A stretch of DNA of 64,000 nt from Paenibacillus pinisoli (GCF_003605435.1 NZ_QXQB01000006.1:1-64000); one strand, 5' to 3'; numbered from the stretch's first letter, positions 17,211 to 26,846 are shown. The notes: generated by a model not told the origin, from the letters alone. Numbers and translations: made by a program.

Positions 17211-18854
17211 TTAAATCGATTTGGACGCGGCTTTGCCTGCCGCCATGCCTGCCAGATAACCGAAGGTCATAGCCGGGCCTAACGTGCCGCCTGCGCTGAC
17301 ATAGGCTTGTCCCATGATGCCCATCGCAGCGTTGCCAGCGGCATACAGACCGCTGAGCGGCTTGCCTCTCAAGCTGATCACCTGGCCGTCGGCGTTGATG
17401 CGAGGCCCGCCGCTGGTGCCAAGCGTGCCGAAGTAGATCGGCAGCGCGTAGAATGGACCCTGCTCAATGGCCCCGATATTGGCCTCCGCATTGCCTCCGC
17501 CGCCGCCCAGATTCTCGAAGAAGGTCGTTCCGCGATGGAATTCAGGGTCTGCGCCTTGTTTGGCATTCGCATTGTAGTCGGCAACGGTCTTCTCCAGACC
17601 GTCCGGGTCGACTCCGATCTTCGCCGCCAGCTCGCGAATGCTGTCAGCTTGCGGCACCCAGTCAGGCGCAGGCTCGCCCGGCATCATCGTGACGACCATG
17701 GTTTTGTCCTTCAGCTGCTGGTCGAAGACCATCCATACCGGCGGCTCATTAGGCCATTCCAGCGCGACCGGATCGTATTCGTAGAACGACTTCGGCATGT
17801 CATTGTACGTGACGCCTTCATGGACGAACCGTCTGCCGTGGCGGTTGACGACAATGCTGTTCGGGCCGAAGCGTCCGCTGCCAAGCTGGTTCAGCACGCG
17901 GTCCTCATATTCGAATGTAGGATCCTGCATGGCCGGATACCACCAGGCTTCGCTCATGTTGCCAAGAGCCGCGCCGGCTTCCATAGCCATAATGAGGCCG
18001 TCGCCGTCATTGCCTGCCGGGGATAACGGATGCGTGACCTCGCCCTTCAGGAATGTCTTCACCAGTTCCTTATTCCATTCGAAACCGCCCGAGGCAAGAA
18101 TGACGCCTCTGCGAGCGCCGATGTAATACGGCTTGCCTTCGCGTTCTGCGACGAGGCCGATGACTTCACCGGCATCGTTCAACACCAGCTCTTTGCCCGG
18201 TGTCTCGGTCAGCGTCTCAATTCCGCGATCGAGGATCGCCTTGAACATCGAGGCAATGAGAGAGCGTCCCATCGTGACAATGTTGTTCTCCATGCGCCAT
18301 GCGACTTTCTCGAAGTCGATGCCGCCGATGGCGCCGCCTTCCTCCAGTGTGAGCGGAGGGAAGACCGGATTGTTCCGTATGAGCGCTCCCCATTCTCCGA
18401 TCTGGTTCATATCGAACGGCATCGGATCGAGGGAGCGTCCGCCTGTCGGCTTGCCGCCCGGCAGCTTGGCATAATATTCAGGATAGCCCTTCGGAATATT
18501 GAATCGAAGCGGCGTATGGTCATATAGGTACTGGATCATCTGATGTCCGTTATCGACGAACACCTCGAGCAAAGCAGGATCTGGTTCTTTGCCGCCGGTC
18601 AGACGTTTGATATACGTAAGCGCTTCCTCTTTTGAGTCTTCGATACCGGCTTCCTTCATGTAGAGGTTCATTGGAATCCATGGAATTCCCCCGGAGAAGG
18701 CAGTTGTGCCTCCAATTTGTGCCGCTTTCTCAAGGATAAGCACCTCGGCTCCTTGATCATGCGCCATGATAGCGGATACAAGAGCGGCTCCGCCGGTCCC
18801 CATGACGACAACATCGACTTCGCGATCCCAATTTGCAGGTTTTTTCGCGGGCAT
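17211..18854 (-). CDS. FAD-dependent oxidoreductase, 3-ketosteroid-delta1-dehydrogenase/fumarate reductase type
   Basis: 547 residues from ATG 18854, with GGAGATG upstream. The Rossmann FAD site reads VVVMGTGGAALVSAIMAHDQ, with EKAAQIGGTTAFSGG after it. The C-terminus carries GTLGTSGGPRI and LYAAGNAAMG, which close the FAD domain in KstD and fumarate-reductase flavoproteins. A Tyr precedes the GTLGT segment (YALPIYFG), as in KstD active sites. It probably dehydrogenates a cyclic or steroid-like substrate. It is divergent from a TetR regulator across two palindromes, so substrate-induced expression is likely. The true substrate is unknown. Confidence 0.8.
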   Translation of the reverse strand: MPAKKPANWDREVDVVVMGTGGAALVSAIMAHDQGAEVLILEKAAQIGGTTAFSGGIPWIPMNLYMKEAGIEDSKEEALTYIKRLTGGKEPDPALLEVFVDNGHQMIQYLYDHTPLRFNIPKGYPEYYAKLPGGKPTGGRSLDPMPFDMNQIGEWGALIRNNPVFPPLTLEEGGAIGGIDFEKVAWRMENNIVTMGRSLIASMFKAILDRGIETLTETPGKELVLNDAGEVIGLVAEREGKPYYIGARRGVILASGGFEWNKELVKTFLKGEVTHPLSPAGNDGDGLIMAMEAGAALGNMSEAWWYPAMQDPTFEYEDRVLNQLGSGRFGPNSIVVNRHGRRFVHEGVTYNDMPKSFYEYDPVALEWPNEPPVWMVFDQQLKDKTMVVTMMPGEPAPDWVPQADSIRELAAKIGVDPDGLEKTVADYNANAKQGADPEFHRGTTFFENLGGGGGNAEANIGAIEQGPFYALPIYFGTLGTSGGPRINADGQVISLRGKPLSGLYAAGNAAMGIMGQAYVSAGGTLGPAMTFGYLAGMAAGKAASKSI

Positions 18855-18899
18855 GTCAACATCTCCATTTCTGCTTATGATGAGTTGCATGATGAAAAA

Positions 18900-18936
18900 T
18901 GATAGATACACTATCACTATGATAATAGACCTATCA
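18900..18936. promoter_or_regulatory. tandem operator-like palindromes between flavoprotein and TetR genes
   Basis: TGATAGATACACTATCA at 18900-18916 is a 6-5-6 inverted repeat. TGATAATAGACCTATCA at 18920-18936 is a second copy with one arm mismatch. Centres are 20 bp apart, about two helical turns. The sites lie 46 bases upstream of the flavoprotein start and 100 upstream of the TetR start, where a TetR dimer pair would block transcription. Confidence 0.6.
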
Positions 18937-19034
18937 TTTATAAGTTGTCAATTTAACTTTTGTTGCGGGTCCAAAAATGTAAAGCTATAATATCAGAAAG
19001 AAGATATTGGATAGGCAGAGAGGGTTCGAGAGGA

Positions 19035-19685
19035 ATGGAACCGAAAACAAGATATAAGCAAGAGCTTAGCGAGCTGAAGCAGCATCGCGAGCAAGTAATA
19101 TTGGAGACGGCGGAACGCGTCTTTAGCGATAATGGCATAGAGAAGACTACAATGCACCATATAGCCAAGGAAGCCAGTATCGGGATTGCGACATTATTCC
19201 GGTATTTCCCCAAAAAAGAGAAGCTGATCGTAGCGGTTGCGACGAATATGATCGAGGAAGTGTTCCTGGAATTCCAGAAGATCAGCCAGACGGATAGTAC
19301 ATGCCTGGAGAAGATGGAGCTGCTGTTCGACTTCTTCATTGCGCCGCTGCCGAATCATTATGACCGCAACATCAAGTTCCTGGAGGACTTTGAGAACTAC
19401 GCCGCCCATTCGGACGAGCCGCTTGAGGACATGGACGAGTTCAACCGCCTGTACCGCCGGGTATCGCTGATGTTCTCGCGTATTATTCAAGACGGCCAAG
19501 AGGACGGGTCTTTGCGCAGCGATATTTCGGTGCGGGAGACGTTGACGACGGTGATTAACGCATTTGCGATCTTCTCGCGGAAGCTGTCGCTGCAGCGCAA
19601 CATTTTGCGGCTGGAGCTGGACTTGGAGCCGGAGAAGCAGCTTACGGTGCTGAAGCATATTTTGCTCGACTATTTGAAGGCATAG
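19035..19685 (+). CDS. TetR/AcrR-family transcriptional regulator
   Basis: 216 residues from ATG 19035. The N-terminal HTH domain reads ILETAERVFSDNGIEKTTMH, then IAKEASIGIATLFRYFPKKE, the classic TetR recognition-helix pattern. The C-terminal helical domain is the ligand pocket. An upstream in-frame start would include non-coding-looking sequence, and AGAGAGGG lies 11 bases before the ATG. It is divergent from the KstD-like gene and probably represses it through the TGATAG palindromes. Confidence 0.9.
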   Translation: MEPKTRYKQELSELKQHREQVILETAERVFSDNGIEKTTMHHIAKEASIGIATLFRYFPKKEKLIVAVATNMIEEVFLEFQKISQTDSTCLEKMELLFDFFIAPLPNHYDRNIKFLEDFENYAAHSDEPLEDMDEFNRLYRRVSLMFSRIIQDGQEDGSLRSDISVRETLTTVINAFAIFSRKLSLQRNILRLELDLEPEKQLTVLKHILLDYLKA

Positions 19686-19744
19686 TTGGCACGACGCTTG
19701 AACGTGAGTAACAAAAAGAACTTGCCCAAGAGCGAATTAGTTGT

Positions 19745-19905
19745 GCCACATCTGCAAGCCGCAAAACACGGCTTAGAGCTACCCCACAGCCCCAATTAAT
19801 AGCTGCCGCCTCAAAAAATATTGAAAAGGCAAAAGAGAAGCCTTCAATCCCACTTTTACGGTGGTTTTGAAGGCTTCTTCTCTTTTTCAATCAGCAATCG
19901 ACCAT
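19745..19905 (+). repeat. dispersed hairpin-bearing repeat, copy 2
   Basis: Shares with 131-255 the blocks CTGCAAGCCG, AACACGGCTTAGAGCTACCC and a terminal hairpin GAAGCCTTCAA...TTGAAGGCTTC followed by TTTTTCAATCA. The spacer between blocks is about 30 bases longer here. It lies between the TetR gene and the YesN gene, both ends intergenic. Confidence 0.65.
19831..19887. terminator. bidirectional terminator formed by the repeat hairpin
   Basis: Long stem AAAAGAGAAGCCTTCAA / TTGAAGGCTTC plus CTCTTTTT with a GGTGG-containing loop. It can end the TetR transcript from the left and the YesN/YesM transcript from the right. Confidence 0.7.
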
Positions 19906-19963
19906 AACTTATTGTCTGCTTCACTATTGGGCCATCGCCCTTTTGCGCAGCCAATCGGCAAGA

Positions 19964-21574
19964 CTACCCGATCGTATGCTCCTTCCGGTATTCGCCGGGA
20001 CTTACGCCTTCTATCTTCTTGAAAACGCGGCGGAAGTACTTTTCGTCCGGGTAACCGACCATCTCTGCAATCTGGACGATGCGCAGATGTGGATTATGGA
20101 GCAGCAGCTTGGCTCTGTCTATGCGGATTCGGCTTAAGTAATCAAGTATAGTCACGCCATAAGCCTGCTTAAACTTACGGGCAATATATTCTCTGCTTAG
20201 ATAGAACCGAGCAGCCACATCCTGCAGCGATACTTCTTCCCGGTAGTGCTCATTCAGATAGCTGGCAATCGACTCGATAAACGACGTGTGATTGGCATGC
20301 ATCCGGGTGAGCGGCGCGGATACGTCGGCCAGACGATTCTCCAGCTCTCCCTGAAGCGTAGCCCATGACAGCATCCCCTGCTGGTCAAGCGGAAGGCACA
20401 CAGGCATATCGGCAGAGGTCTCCCGGGCGTCGACAGCGGATGTAGTCCGGCCATCCTCCAGCCATTGCGTCCTCATCCACTCCCATTCCTGATTCCATTG
20501 CAGCAGCAGCTCTGGCGATACGGAATCGAGCTGCCTAACCTCTGCGATCCAATGTTCCGCTGCGGCTCGTATTCGGTCATTACTGCCGCTTAACGCCGCC
20601 AGTCTAAGCTCTTCTTCGTAAGCGCTTAGCCGAAGGGGGCGGCCCGCCTGCTCCATCTTCTCTGCATGCTGGCGATGAATTCGGGCCGGATCAAGCGCAT
20701 TGCGCTTCCATAGCGCCTTCGATGCCTCCTGATATGCACGCGGCAATTCCTTCGGATAAGAGCGTTCCAGCGCCAAGCCAAAATGAACCTGGCGCTGCAA
20801 GGTAACCAGGATGCCCTTCCCAATCTCACCCAGCAGAGCTTCGAATTGTTCAGAGGGTCCCCAGAATAACAGGACGATCTCGCCTCGGCTGTCCAGCTGC
20901 CGGAAAGCAATGCCTCGGCTGCGCAGCAGCTCGTTGCAAATATTGAGAATAACGAAATGAATCAGCTGCAGCCTGTTCTTGAATTTCCCGAACAGCTCAT
21001 GGTCCAGTTGAGAGACAGCGGCAACCGCGACAGAACATGAGGCAAGCCCTGCCGGGAATTGCAATTCATCCTGGATCCCCTCCAGGAACTCGCGTCCGCT
21101 TTGGCCGGAGAGCAGCTCTGTGAGCAGCCTGTCGGTGTAATGCGGCTTCATTTCGTTCATCCCGATCATCTGCTGGGTCAAGCGAATGCGCTCATCTTCT
21201 TCCTTCCGCCAGCATTGTACAGCTTTCTTCAGCGCCTCGTTCAGTGCAGCTGCTTTCACCGGCTTAAGAATATAATCCATGCCGCCATGACGGATAGCGT
21301 GGCGCACGTATTCGAAGTCGTCATAGCCGCTGATGACGATCGTCTTCATATGCGGCTTGTTCTCCGACAGCCATGTGAGCAGCTCGGCTCCGCTCTTCCT
21401 CGGCATCCTCATATCCGTCAAGACAATGTGGGGCTGGTGCAACTCAATAAGCCGTTCAGCTTCCTCGCCGTCGGATGCCTGCAGCACCTCCTGAATGCCA
21501 AGCTTATCCCATTCCGCCAGCATAGTAATGGCGCTGCGCACATGCTTCTCATCATCGACAATGACAACCTTCAT
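19964..21574 (-). CDS. YesN-type response regulator with AraC output domain
   Basis: 536 residues. The receiver domain at 1-120 has phospho-acceptor Asp in HIVLTDMRMPRKSG and a conserved Lys in YILKPVKAA. A ~290-residue middle linker follows, then a C-terminal AraC/XylS HTH (FYLSREYIARKFKQAYGVTI, then KYFRRVFKKIEGVSPGEYRK). It starts 4 bases after the histidine kinase stop, so the pair is one operon. The divergent sugar ABC importer is the expected target, as in YesMN-YtcPQ-type loci. Confidence 0.92.
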   Translation of the reverse strand: MKVVIVDDEKHVRSAITMLAEWDKLGIQEVLQASDGEEAERLIELHQPHIVLTDMRMPRKSGAELLTWLSENKPHMKTIVISGYDDFEYVRHAIRHGGMDYILKPVKAAALNEALKKAVQCWRKEEDERIRLTQQMIGMNEMKPHYTDRLLTELLSGQSGREFLEGIQDELQFPAGLASCSVAVAAVSQLDHELFGKFKNRLQLIHFVILNICNELLRSRGIAFRQLDSRGEIVLLFWGPSEQFEALLGEIGKGILVTLQRQVHFGLALERSYPKELPRAYQEASKALWKRNALDPARIHRQHAEKMEQAGRPLRLSAYEEELRLAALSGSNDRIRAAAEHWIAEVRQLDSVSPELLLQWNQEWEWMRTQWLEDGRTTSAVDARETSADMPVCLPLDQQGMLSWATLQGELENRLADVSAPLTRMHANHTSFIESIASYLNEHYREEVSLQDVAARFYLSREYIARKFKQAYGVTILDYLSRIRIDRAKLLLHNPHLRIVQIAEMVGYPDEKYFRRVFKKIEGVSPGEYRKEHTIG

Positions 21575-21578
21575 TCCG

Positions 21579-23327
21579 TCACGCTCCTCGTCTGTAGTTC
21601 AATCTGATGCTGACTCCTTGAGGCTGCATGTTCGCAATCTCCAATCCGGCTGTATCGTCGGTATACAGCTTAAGCCGCATCAGAACATTCTGCAAGCCGA
21701 TCGAAGAGGAAATCTCCGTCTCCGGCCCGCGGTCATTATGCTCCTCATCGGCATTTATCTCCAGCGCCTCTTGCAACTGGCGAAGCCTATCAAGTGGAAT
21801 GGAGGAGCCATTATTCTCTATCTCTACGATGACCCGGTCATCGTCCGTTATCCGGCTTCGGACTGTCAGATTTCCTGTTCCTGATTGATCGTTCATTCCA
21901 TGCTTGAAGTAGTTCTCCGCCAGCGGCTGAAGCGTCATCTTGGGCATCGGTGCGGACAGGCTGGCCGGATCTATCTCCAGGAAGAAGTCAAATTGCTCGT
22001 CGAACCGCTCCTTCTGCAGTTCCATATACAGCTTGAGCTGATCGAGCTCCTCCTCCAGCGTCACCATCGCCTCGCCGCTCCGCATCTTGTAACGCATAAT
22101 ATCGGCCAGCGACGACAACAGCGAATACACCCGAGGGGCGTCATGCTGAAGGGCGACGGTGCCGATCGACTGCAAGGTATTGAACAGGAAATGAGGATCA
22201 ATTTGTGCTTGAAGCGCTTCCAATTGATTGCTTTTATTCGCAAGCTCTAGCTTGTATTTGCGCAATATTAGATTGTTAATCGTATCCATCATTTGCTTGA
22301 ACCTTCGGGTGAGGAAGCCGATTTCGTCCCGGCTGCGAACATCGATATCCACATCCAGCTTGCCGGTCTGAATCTGGTTCATGTAACTGGCAAGCCGCAG
22401 GATCGGTCTCGTAATCCGAATGGATATATATAGCGTTCCTGCAATTACGACAATAAGGGCAACCGCCGCAATGACGGCATTAATCGTTATTAACTCATTT
22501 GACTTGCGATAAAGCACATTGTACGGAATTTCCTTCACAATCGTCCAGTCGGCAAAGGCGAGGCCAAGCTTCTCGTATACGCGGATAGCGCCTTCTTCGT
22601 CAATAATGCCTTGGCCGCCGCTGCGCATGCGCTCGAACAAGCCAGGATCGTCCAATGGCTTTCCGATTCCATCGGCTTGCCCGCTGTAGATGATGATCCC
22701 ATTCTCATCAAGCAGGTAGAGCTTCTCATCATCCGGGTGGAAGAGCTGCTCGGATATTGCCGCGATGCCGTCCAGCTTCAGGTCGATAGCCAGCATCGCC
22801 ATCCGGTCTGTAGACGGAATACGGACGATTGGGCGGTAGTAGGTGAAGACCAGCTGCTTCGGATCGTCATGTAGAGAAGGCGGGAAGCCGTAGCTGTGCG
22901 CGTAGTGCGGCGGCTCGGTGCTCGGCTTGACCGGATCGGCCTTCTCTGTGCCGAGGTAAGGAGATTCCCGAAATTCTCTCCTGGGCACCGTATTCGTAAT
23001 AAGCGTCGACTGGTTCGTCAGGTAGGAATGCAGATAGACCTGTTGAATATCGGGCAGCGAGCCCTGCAGGTTTTGCAAAGTGATGTACATTTCCGCAACG
23101 GCTTGATAGTCGTCGAAGCTCTTGGACAGATTGTTGAGAAAATGCGAATCCGAATACAGCACAGTTGAAGCCCGGTTAATGTTGTTCAAGTAGTTAACGA
23201 GATTGGTTTTGCCTTGAAATATCAGCCGTGCATTTTCTCCCATCGACTGCTCTTTGATAGATTCCTTGGTATAGACCAGCGTAATGACAAGCGACAGTGT
23301 CAGAGGAATAATCGTCACGGCCAGCAT
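21579..23327 (-). CDS. YesM-type sensor histidine kinase (5' end uncertain, possible frameshift)
   Basis: At least 582 residues: TM1, an extracellular Cache-like sensor, TM2 at about 275-300, HAMP, His_kinase with H-box DPHFLFNTLQSIG, and HATPase_c. ATG 23327 has no RBS and lies inside TM1. The frame continues upstream without a normal start codon. A second frame opens at ATG 23380 (MRRFRSK). Adding one base to the A run opposite 23360-23363 would join MRRFRSK to TYSIRRKLIAF and give a typical YesM N-terminus. This is either a real one-base deletion or a sequence error. It probably senses an extracellular sugar or binding-protein complex. Confidence 0.85.
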   Translation of the reverse strand: MLAVTIIPLTLSLVITLVYTKESIKEQSMGENARLIFQGKTNLVNYLNNINRASTVLYSDSHFLNNLSKSFDDYQAVAEMYITLQNLQGSLPDIQQVYLHSYLTNQSTLITNTVPRREFRESPYLGTEKADPVKPSTEPPHYAHSYGFPPSLHDDPKQLVFTYYRPIVRIPSTDRMAMLAIDLKLDGIAAISEQLFHPDDEKLYLLDENGIIIYSGQADGIGKPLDDPGLFERMRSGGQGIIDEEGAIRVYEKLGLAFADWTIVKEIPYNVLYRKSNELITINAVIAAVALIVVIAGTLYISIRITRPILRLASYMNQIQTGKLDVDIDVRSRDEIGFLTRRFKQMMDTINNLILRKYKLELANKSNQLEALQAQIDPHFLFNTLQSIGTVALQHDAPRVYSLLSSLADIMRYKMRSGEAMVTLEEELDQLKLYMELQKERFDEQFDFFLEIDPASLSAPMPKMTLQPLAENYFKHGMNDQSGTGNLTVRSRITDDDRVIVEIENNGSSIPLDRLRQLQEALEINADEEHNDRGPETEISSSIGLQNVLMRLKLYTDDTAGLEIANMQPQGVSIRLNYRRGA

Positions 23328-23527
23328 GAATGCAATCAGCTTGCGGCGGATGCTGTAGGTTTTGATCGGAATCGCCTCATTTCGAATTAAATCTTGCGGT
23401 GGAGCGCTGCCCCCCGAGATAGATCAATATCGTACTGCTAACGGTTCACGATCGTCCGTTTTTTTGGAAGGAGGGTTCAAGCATAATTATGATAAGCAAA
23501 ATTCGAAATGCGCAAGGGGGAGTATGG

Positions 23528-24409
23528 ATGAACCGCAAAAAAACATCTCAGTTGGGTCAGCAGATCGTATTCGTCGGTCCGGCCGTCCTGGTCTTCGTCC
23601 TCATCATTTTGATTCCATTCGTGTCAGGCCTGTATTATTCCTTCACGAGCTGGAATGGGGTATCCGGCGAGGTGAGCTGGATCGGCCTTGATAATTACAA
23701 GCATATCTTCATGCAGGATACAGCGTTCCGAGACTCCTTCTGGTTCACGACCCGGTTCACCATAATAGGCGTTGCAGCAACCAATGTGCTTGGCTTCGCG
23801 CTGGCTTACTTTCTGATTAAGCCGCTCAAGTCGCGCAATGTGCTGCGTACCGTCTTCTTTATGCCGAATGTCATTGGCGGCTTGCTGCTCGGGTTTATCT
23901 GGCAGTTCATCTTCGTCAAAGGGTTCTCGGCAGTAGGCGAGCTGACGGGCCTTGCTTTCTTCAACCAGCCGTGGCTAGGCACGGAAGGGACGGCGTTCTG
24001 GGCGATCGTCATTGTATTCGTCTGGCAGACGGCAGGATATTTGATGGTCATCTATATCTCGTCTCTCAACAATGTGCCAAAGGATATTCTGGAGGCGGCT
24101 GAGATCGACGGGGCGAGCAGATGGCAGACCTTGCGTACGATTATCATCCCGCTGATCATGCCTGCTGCTACGGTCTGTCTGTTCCTGGCGCTGTCATGGT
24201 CGTTCAAGATGTTCGATTTGAATCTCTCGCTGACCAGAGGCGGGCCGTTCGGATCAACGGAATCCGTGGCGATGAATATCTACAATGAGGCATTCTCCAA
24301 CAATCGTTACGGACTCGGCACGGCCAAGGCCATCATCTTCTTCGTCATTGTAGCGGTTATTACGAGCATTCAGGTCAAATTCACCAAGAGCAAGGAGGTT
24401 GAAGCGTAA
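23528..24409 (+). CDS. sugar ABC transporter permease (MalF/UgpA type)
   Basis: 293 residues from ATG 23528, behind AAGGGGGAGT. About six TM segments are present. The EAA loop that docks the ATPase is visible as EAAEIDGASRWQTLRTIIIPLI. It belongs to the CUT1 carbohydrate-uptake family. It overlaps the second permease by one base (TAATG). No ATPase gene is present in the operon, so a shared MsmX-like ATPase encoded elsewhere is expected. It is divergent from the YesM/YesN pair. Confidence 0.93.
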   Translation: MNRKKTSQLGQQIVFVGPAVLVFVLIILIPFVSGLYYSFTSWNGVSGEVSWIGLDNYKHIFMQDTAFRDSFWFTTRFTIIGVAATNVLGFALAYFLIKPLKSRNVLRTVFFMPNVIGGLLLGFIWQFIFVKGFSAVGELTGLAFFNQPWLGTEGTAFWAIVIVFVWQTAGYLMVIYISSLNNVPKDILEAAEIDGASRWQTLRTIIIPLIMPAATVCLFLALSWSFKMFDLNLSLTRGGPFGSTESVAMNIYNEAFSNNRYGLGTAKAIIFFVIVAVITSIQVKFTKSKEVEA

Positions 24410-25245
24410 TGGAGGCTGCTTATAAAAAGAAATCAGGAATCGCCGCCGTCGAGCTGGCCATGATTGCGCTCGGTCTGCTCTTCCTCATTCCGTTCTACTT
24501 TCTGTTCGTGAACTCTGTTAAGAGCTTCAGCGAGCTGCTGACGAACGCTGCAAGCTGGCCGTCCTTTTTTCAATGGAGCAATTATGCCCGCGCATTCGAG
24601 ATGACGAATTTCCCGGTAGCGTTCCGGAACTCATTGGTAATTACGGTCGTGAGCAACGTCTTGCTCGTTATCTTAAGCTCCATGGCGGCATACTGGATGG
24701 TGCGCAGCGGCACGCTGTTCAATCGCCTGCTCTTCCTGACCTTTGTCGCAGCTATGGTCGTGCCGTTCCAGTCCATCATGATTCCGCTGGTGAAAGTAAC
24801 CGGGATGGCGGGACTGATGAACAGCATTCCGGGACTGATTATTTGCTATCTTGGCTTCGGCGTGCCGATGTCGGTCTTCTTGTTCCACGGCTTTATCAAG
24901 TCGATACCGATGGAGATTGAGGAAGCGGCTACCGTGGACGGCTCCAATACCTACGGCGTCTTCATCCGGATTGTGCTTCCGCTGCTGAAGCCGATGCTGG
25001 TGACCGTCTTCATTCTGAATTCGCTTTGGATATGGAACGACTATCTGCTGCCGTCGCTGATCCTGCAATCGCCGGAGCTTCGAACAATTCCGATTGCGAC
25101 TTTTGCCTTTTTCGGTCAATATACGAAGCAGTGGGATCTCGCCTTGCCGGCTCTGGTGATGGGAATCGTGCCAATCATCGTGTTTTTCCTGGCGATGCAA
25201 AAGTATATTATCGAGGGTATTACGGCAGGCGCAGTGAAAGGATAG
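24409..25245 (+). CDS. sugar ABC transporter permease (MalG/UgpE type)
   Basis: 278 residues with six TM segments and the EAA motif EEAATVDGSNTYGVFIRIVL at about residue 170. It pairs with the upstream permease to form the membrane channel of a CUT1 importer. The solute-binding protein gene follows after 132 bases, which hold a cre-like box. The transported sugar is unknown. Confidence 0.93.
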   Translation: MEAAYKKKSGIAAVELAMIALGLLFLIPFYFLFVNSVKSFSELLTNAASWPSFFQWSNYARAFEMTNFPVAFRNSLVITVVSNVLLVILSSMAAYWMVRSGTLFNRLLFLTFVAAMVVPFQSIMIPLVKVTGMAGLMNSIPGLIICYLGFGVPMSVFLFHGFIKSIPMEIEEAATVDGSNTYGVFIRIVLPLLKPMLVTVFILNSLWIWNDYLLPSLILQSPELRTIPIATFAFFGQYTKQWDLALPALVMGIVPIIVFFLAMQKYIIEGITAGAVKG

Positions 25246-25330
25246 CATAGGTCAATTTTGTCTACTACTTTGATCAATATCTGGTCTACTCTCGTTCAGG
25301 GGCAATCTCTACAATGAGGATGTAATCCAA

Positions 25331-25344
25331 TTGAAGCGTTTTCA
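25331..25344 (+). promoter_or_regulatory. cre-like box upstream of the solute-binding protein gene
   Basis: TTGAAGCGTTTTCA matches 12 of 14 positions of the CcpA consensus TGWAANCGNTNWCA. It lies 34 bases before the binding-protein start. CcpA control of a sugar importer would be expected, but the match is imperfect. Confidence 0.35.
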
Positions 25345-25377
25345 TATGCTTGTACATAAAAAAGGGAGGAATGACGA

Positions 25378-26670
25378 ATGAAGAAGAATACAAAGCTTAC
25401 GCTATTGCTGTTGCTTGCCATGACCCTATTGCTGGCGGCTTGCGGCGGAACAGGTAAAAGCCCGAATGCCGGCAGCGGGGGAAGCGGCGGCGGAGAGACA
25501 AAGACGCTGAAAATCTTCCAGTTCAAAGTAGAAATCGCCGAGGCTCTTAACCGCTTGAAGGCGGAATACGAGAAGGAGCATCCCGGCATTAAGCTCGATA
25601 TTCAGACTGTCGGCGGCGGAGCGGATTACGGAGCGGCTCTGAAAGCGAAATTCGCATCCGGCGAGGAGCCTGATATTTTCAACAACGGCGGCTACCGTGA
25701 TCTGGAGACTTGGCTTGGCAATCTGGAGGATCTGTCTGACCAGCCGTGGGTAGCGGATACGATCGAGGTTGCGAAGGATCCGATGACCAAAGACGGCAAG
25801 ATCTACGGCCAGCCGATGAACCTGGAAGGGTACGGCTTCCTATACAATAAGGATTTGTTCGAGAAAGCAGGCATTACCGATGTGCCGAAGACGCTTAGCC
25901 AGCTGGAGGAAGCGGCGAAGAAGCTGGAAGCTTCCGGCGTCACGCCGTTCGCCAATGGGTATCAGGAGCTGTGGGTGCTTGCCCTTCATGGGCTGAATGT
26001 CGGGTTTGCGCATCAAGACGACCCGAACGGCTTTGTGCAAGGCTTGAATGATGGAACGGCGAGCATAGCGGGCAACCCGGTGTTCGAGCAATGGATCAAG
26101 CTGCTGGACCTGACTCTGAAGTACGGCAACAAAAATCCGCTGACGACGGACTACAATACAGAGATGACGATGTTCGCGAATGGCGAGGTCGCGATGACAC
26201 AGCAGGGGAACTGGACGCAGGTCCAGATCGACGGCATCAATCCGAATCTCAATATCGGGATTCTCCCGATGCCGATTAACGAAGACGCAGAGGCGAACGA
26301 CAAGCTGTACGTCGGCGTTCCGAACAACTGGGTCATCAACAAAAATTCCGCTATGAAGGAAGAAGCGAAGGAATTTCTGAATTGGCTCGTTACATCCGAA
26401 ACGGGGAAGCATTATATTGCAAAAGAATTCAAGTTTATTCCGGCATTCACCACGATCGAGGCGACTAGCGAGGATCTCGGCGATCTGGGAGCGGAAGTGG
26501 TGAAGTACAGCCAGGATGGCAAGGCGCTAAGCTGGAATTTCAATAAGTTCCCGGATGGAGCGATGAATGAGTTCGGAAGCAAGATTCAAGCCTACATTGC
26601 AGGCAAATCCGATGCGGCCCGCTTGCTCGAAGACTTGCAGAAGTCATGGGATGGTCTCAAAGCTAAGTAA
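25378..26670 (+). CDS. extracellular sugar-binding lipoprotein of the ABC importer
   Basis: 430 residues. The signal peptide ends in the lipobox LLAAC (Cys near 21), followed by a Gly/Ser-rich linker and a type I/II SBP fold of the MalE cluster. Aromatic and charged residues typical of the cleft appear in EGYGFLYNKDLFEKAGI and MTQQGNWTQ. It is anchored outside and delivers sugar to the two permeases. A start codon behind AAAGGGAGGAATG is clear. A terminator follows at 26776. Confidence 0.93.
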   Translation: MKKNTKLTLLLLLAMTLLLAACGGTGKSPNAGSGGSGGGETKTLKIFQFKVEIAEALNRLKAEYEKEHPGIKLDIQTVGGGADYGAALKAKFASGEEPDIFNNGGYRDLETWLGNLEDLSDQPWVADTIEVAKDPMTKDGKIYGQPMNLEGYGFLYNKDLFEKAGITDVPKTLSQLEEAAKKLEASGVTPFANGYQELWVLALHGLNVGFAHQDDPNGFVQGLNDGTASIAGNPVFEQWIKLLDLTLKYGNKNPLTTDYNTEMTMFANGEVAMTQQGNWTQVQIDGINPNLNIGILPMPINEDAEANDKLYVGVPNNWVINKNSAMKEEAKEFLNWLVTSETGKHYIAKEFKFIPAFTTIEATSEDLGDLGAEVVKYSQDGKALSWNFNKFPDGAMNEFGSKIQAYIAGKSDAARLLEDLQKSWDGLKAK

Positions 26671-26775
26671 GCATTCGGAAGGCGATGACGCTTTAGTCCG
26701 CTCAATTGCCGAACATTTGCTGATTTGCTATAATCGGGATGGCCTAACAAGCACACGCATGAACGACACAACTTC

Positions 26776-26806
26776 AAGCGAATGCCCTTGCGGTATTCGC
26801 TTTTTT
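26776..26806 (+). terminator. rho-independent terminator of the sugar ABC operon
   Basis: Stem AAGCGAATGCC / GGTATTCGCTT with a short loop and TTTTTT tail, about 105 bases after the binding-protein stop. Confidence 0.75.
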
Positions 26807-26846
26807 GATGATGGATAGTGCACCGGCGAAAGGACATGTGAAAGCA

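Noticed and set aside
25250..25320. Second IS3-like terminal repeat (TTGTCTACTACTTTGATCA)
   Set aside because: Resemblance to the IS end at 100-127 is short and there is no transposase sequence nearby.
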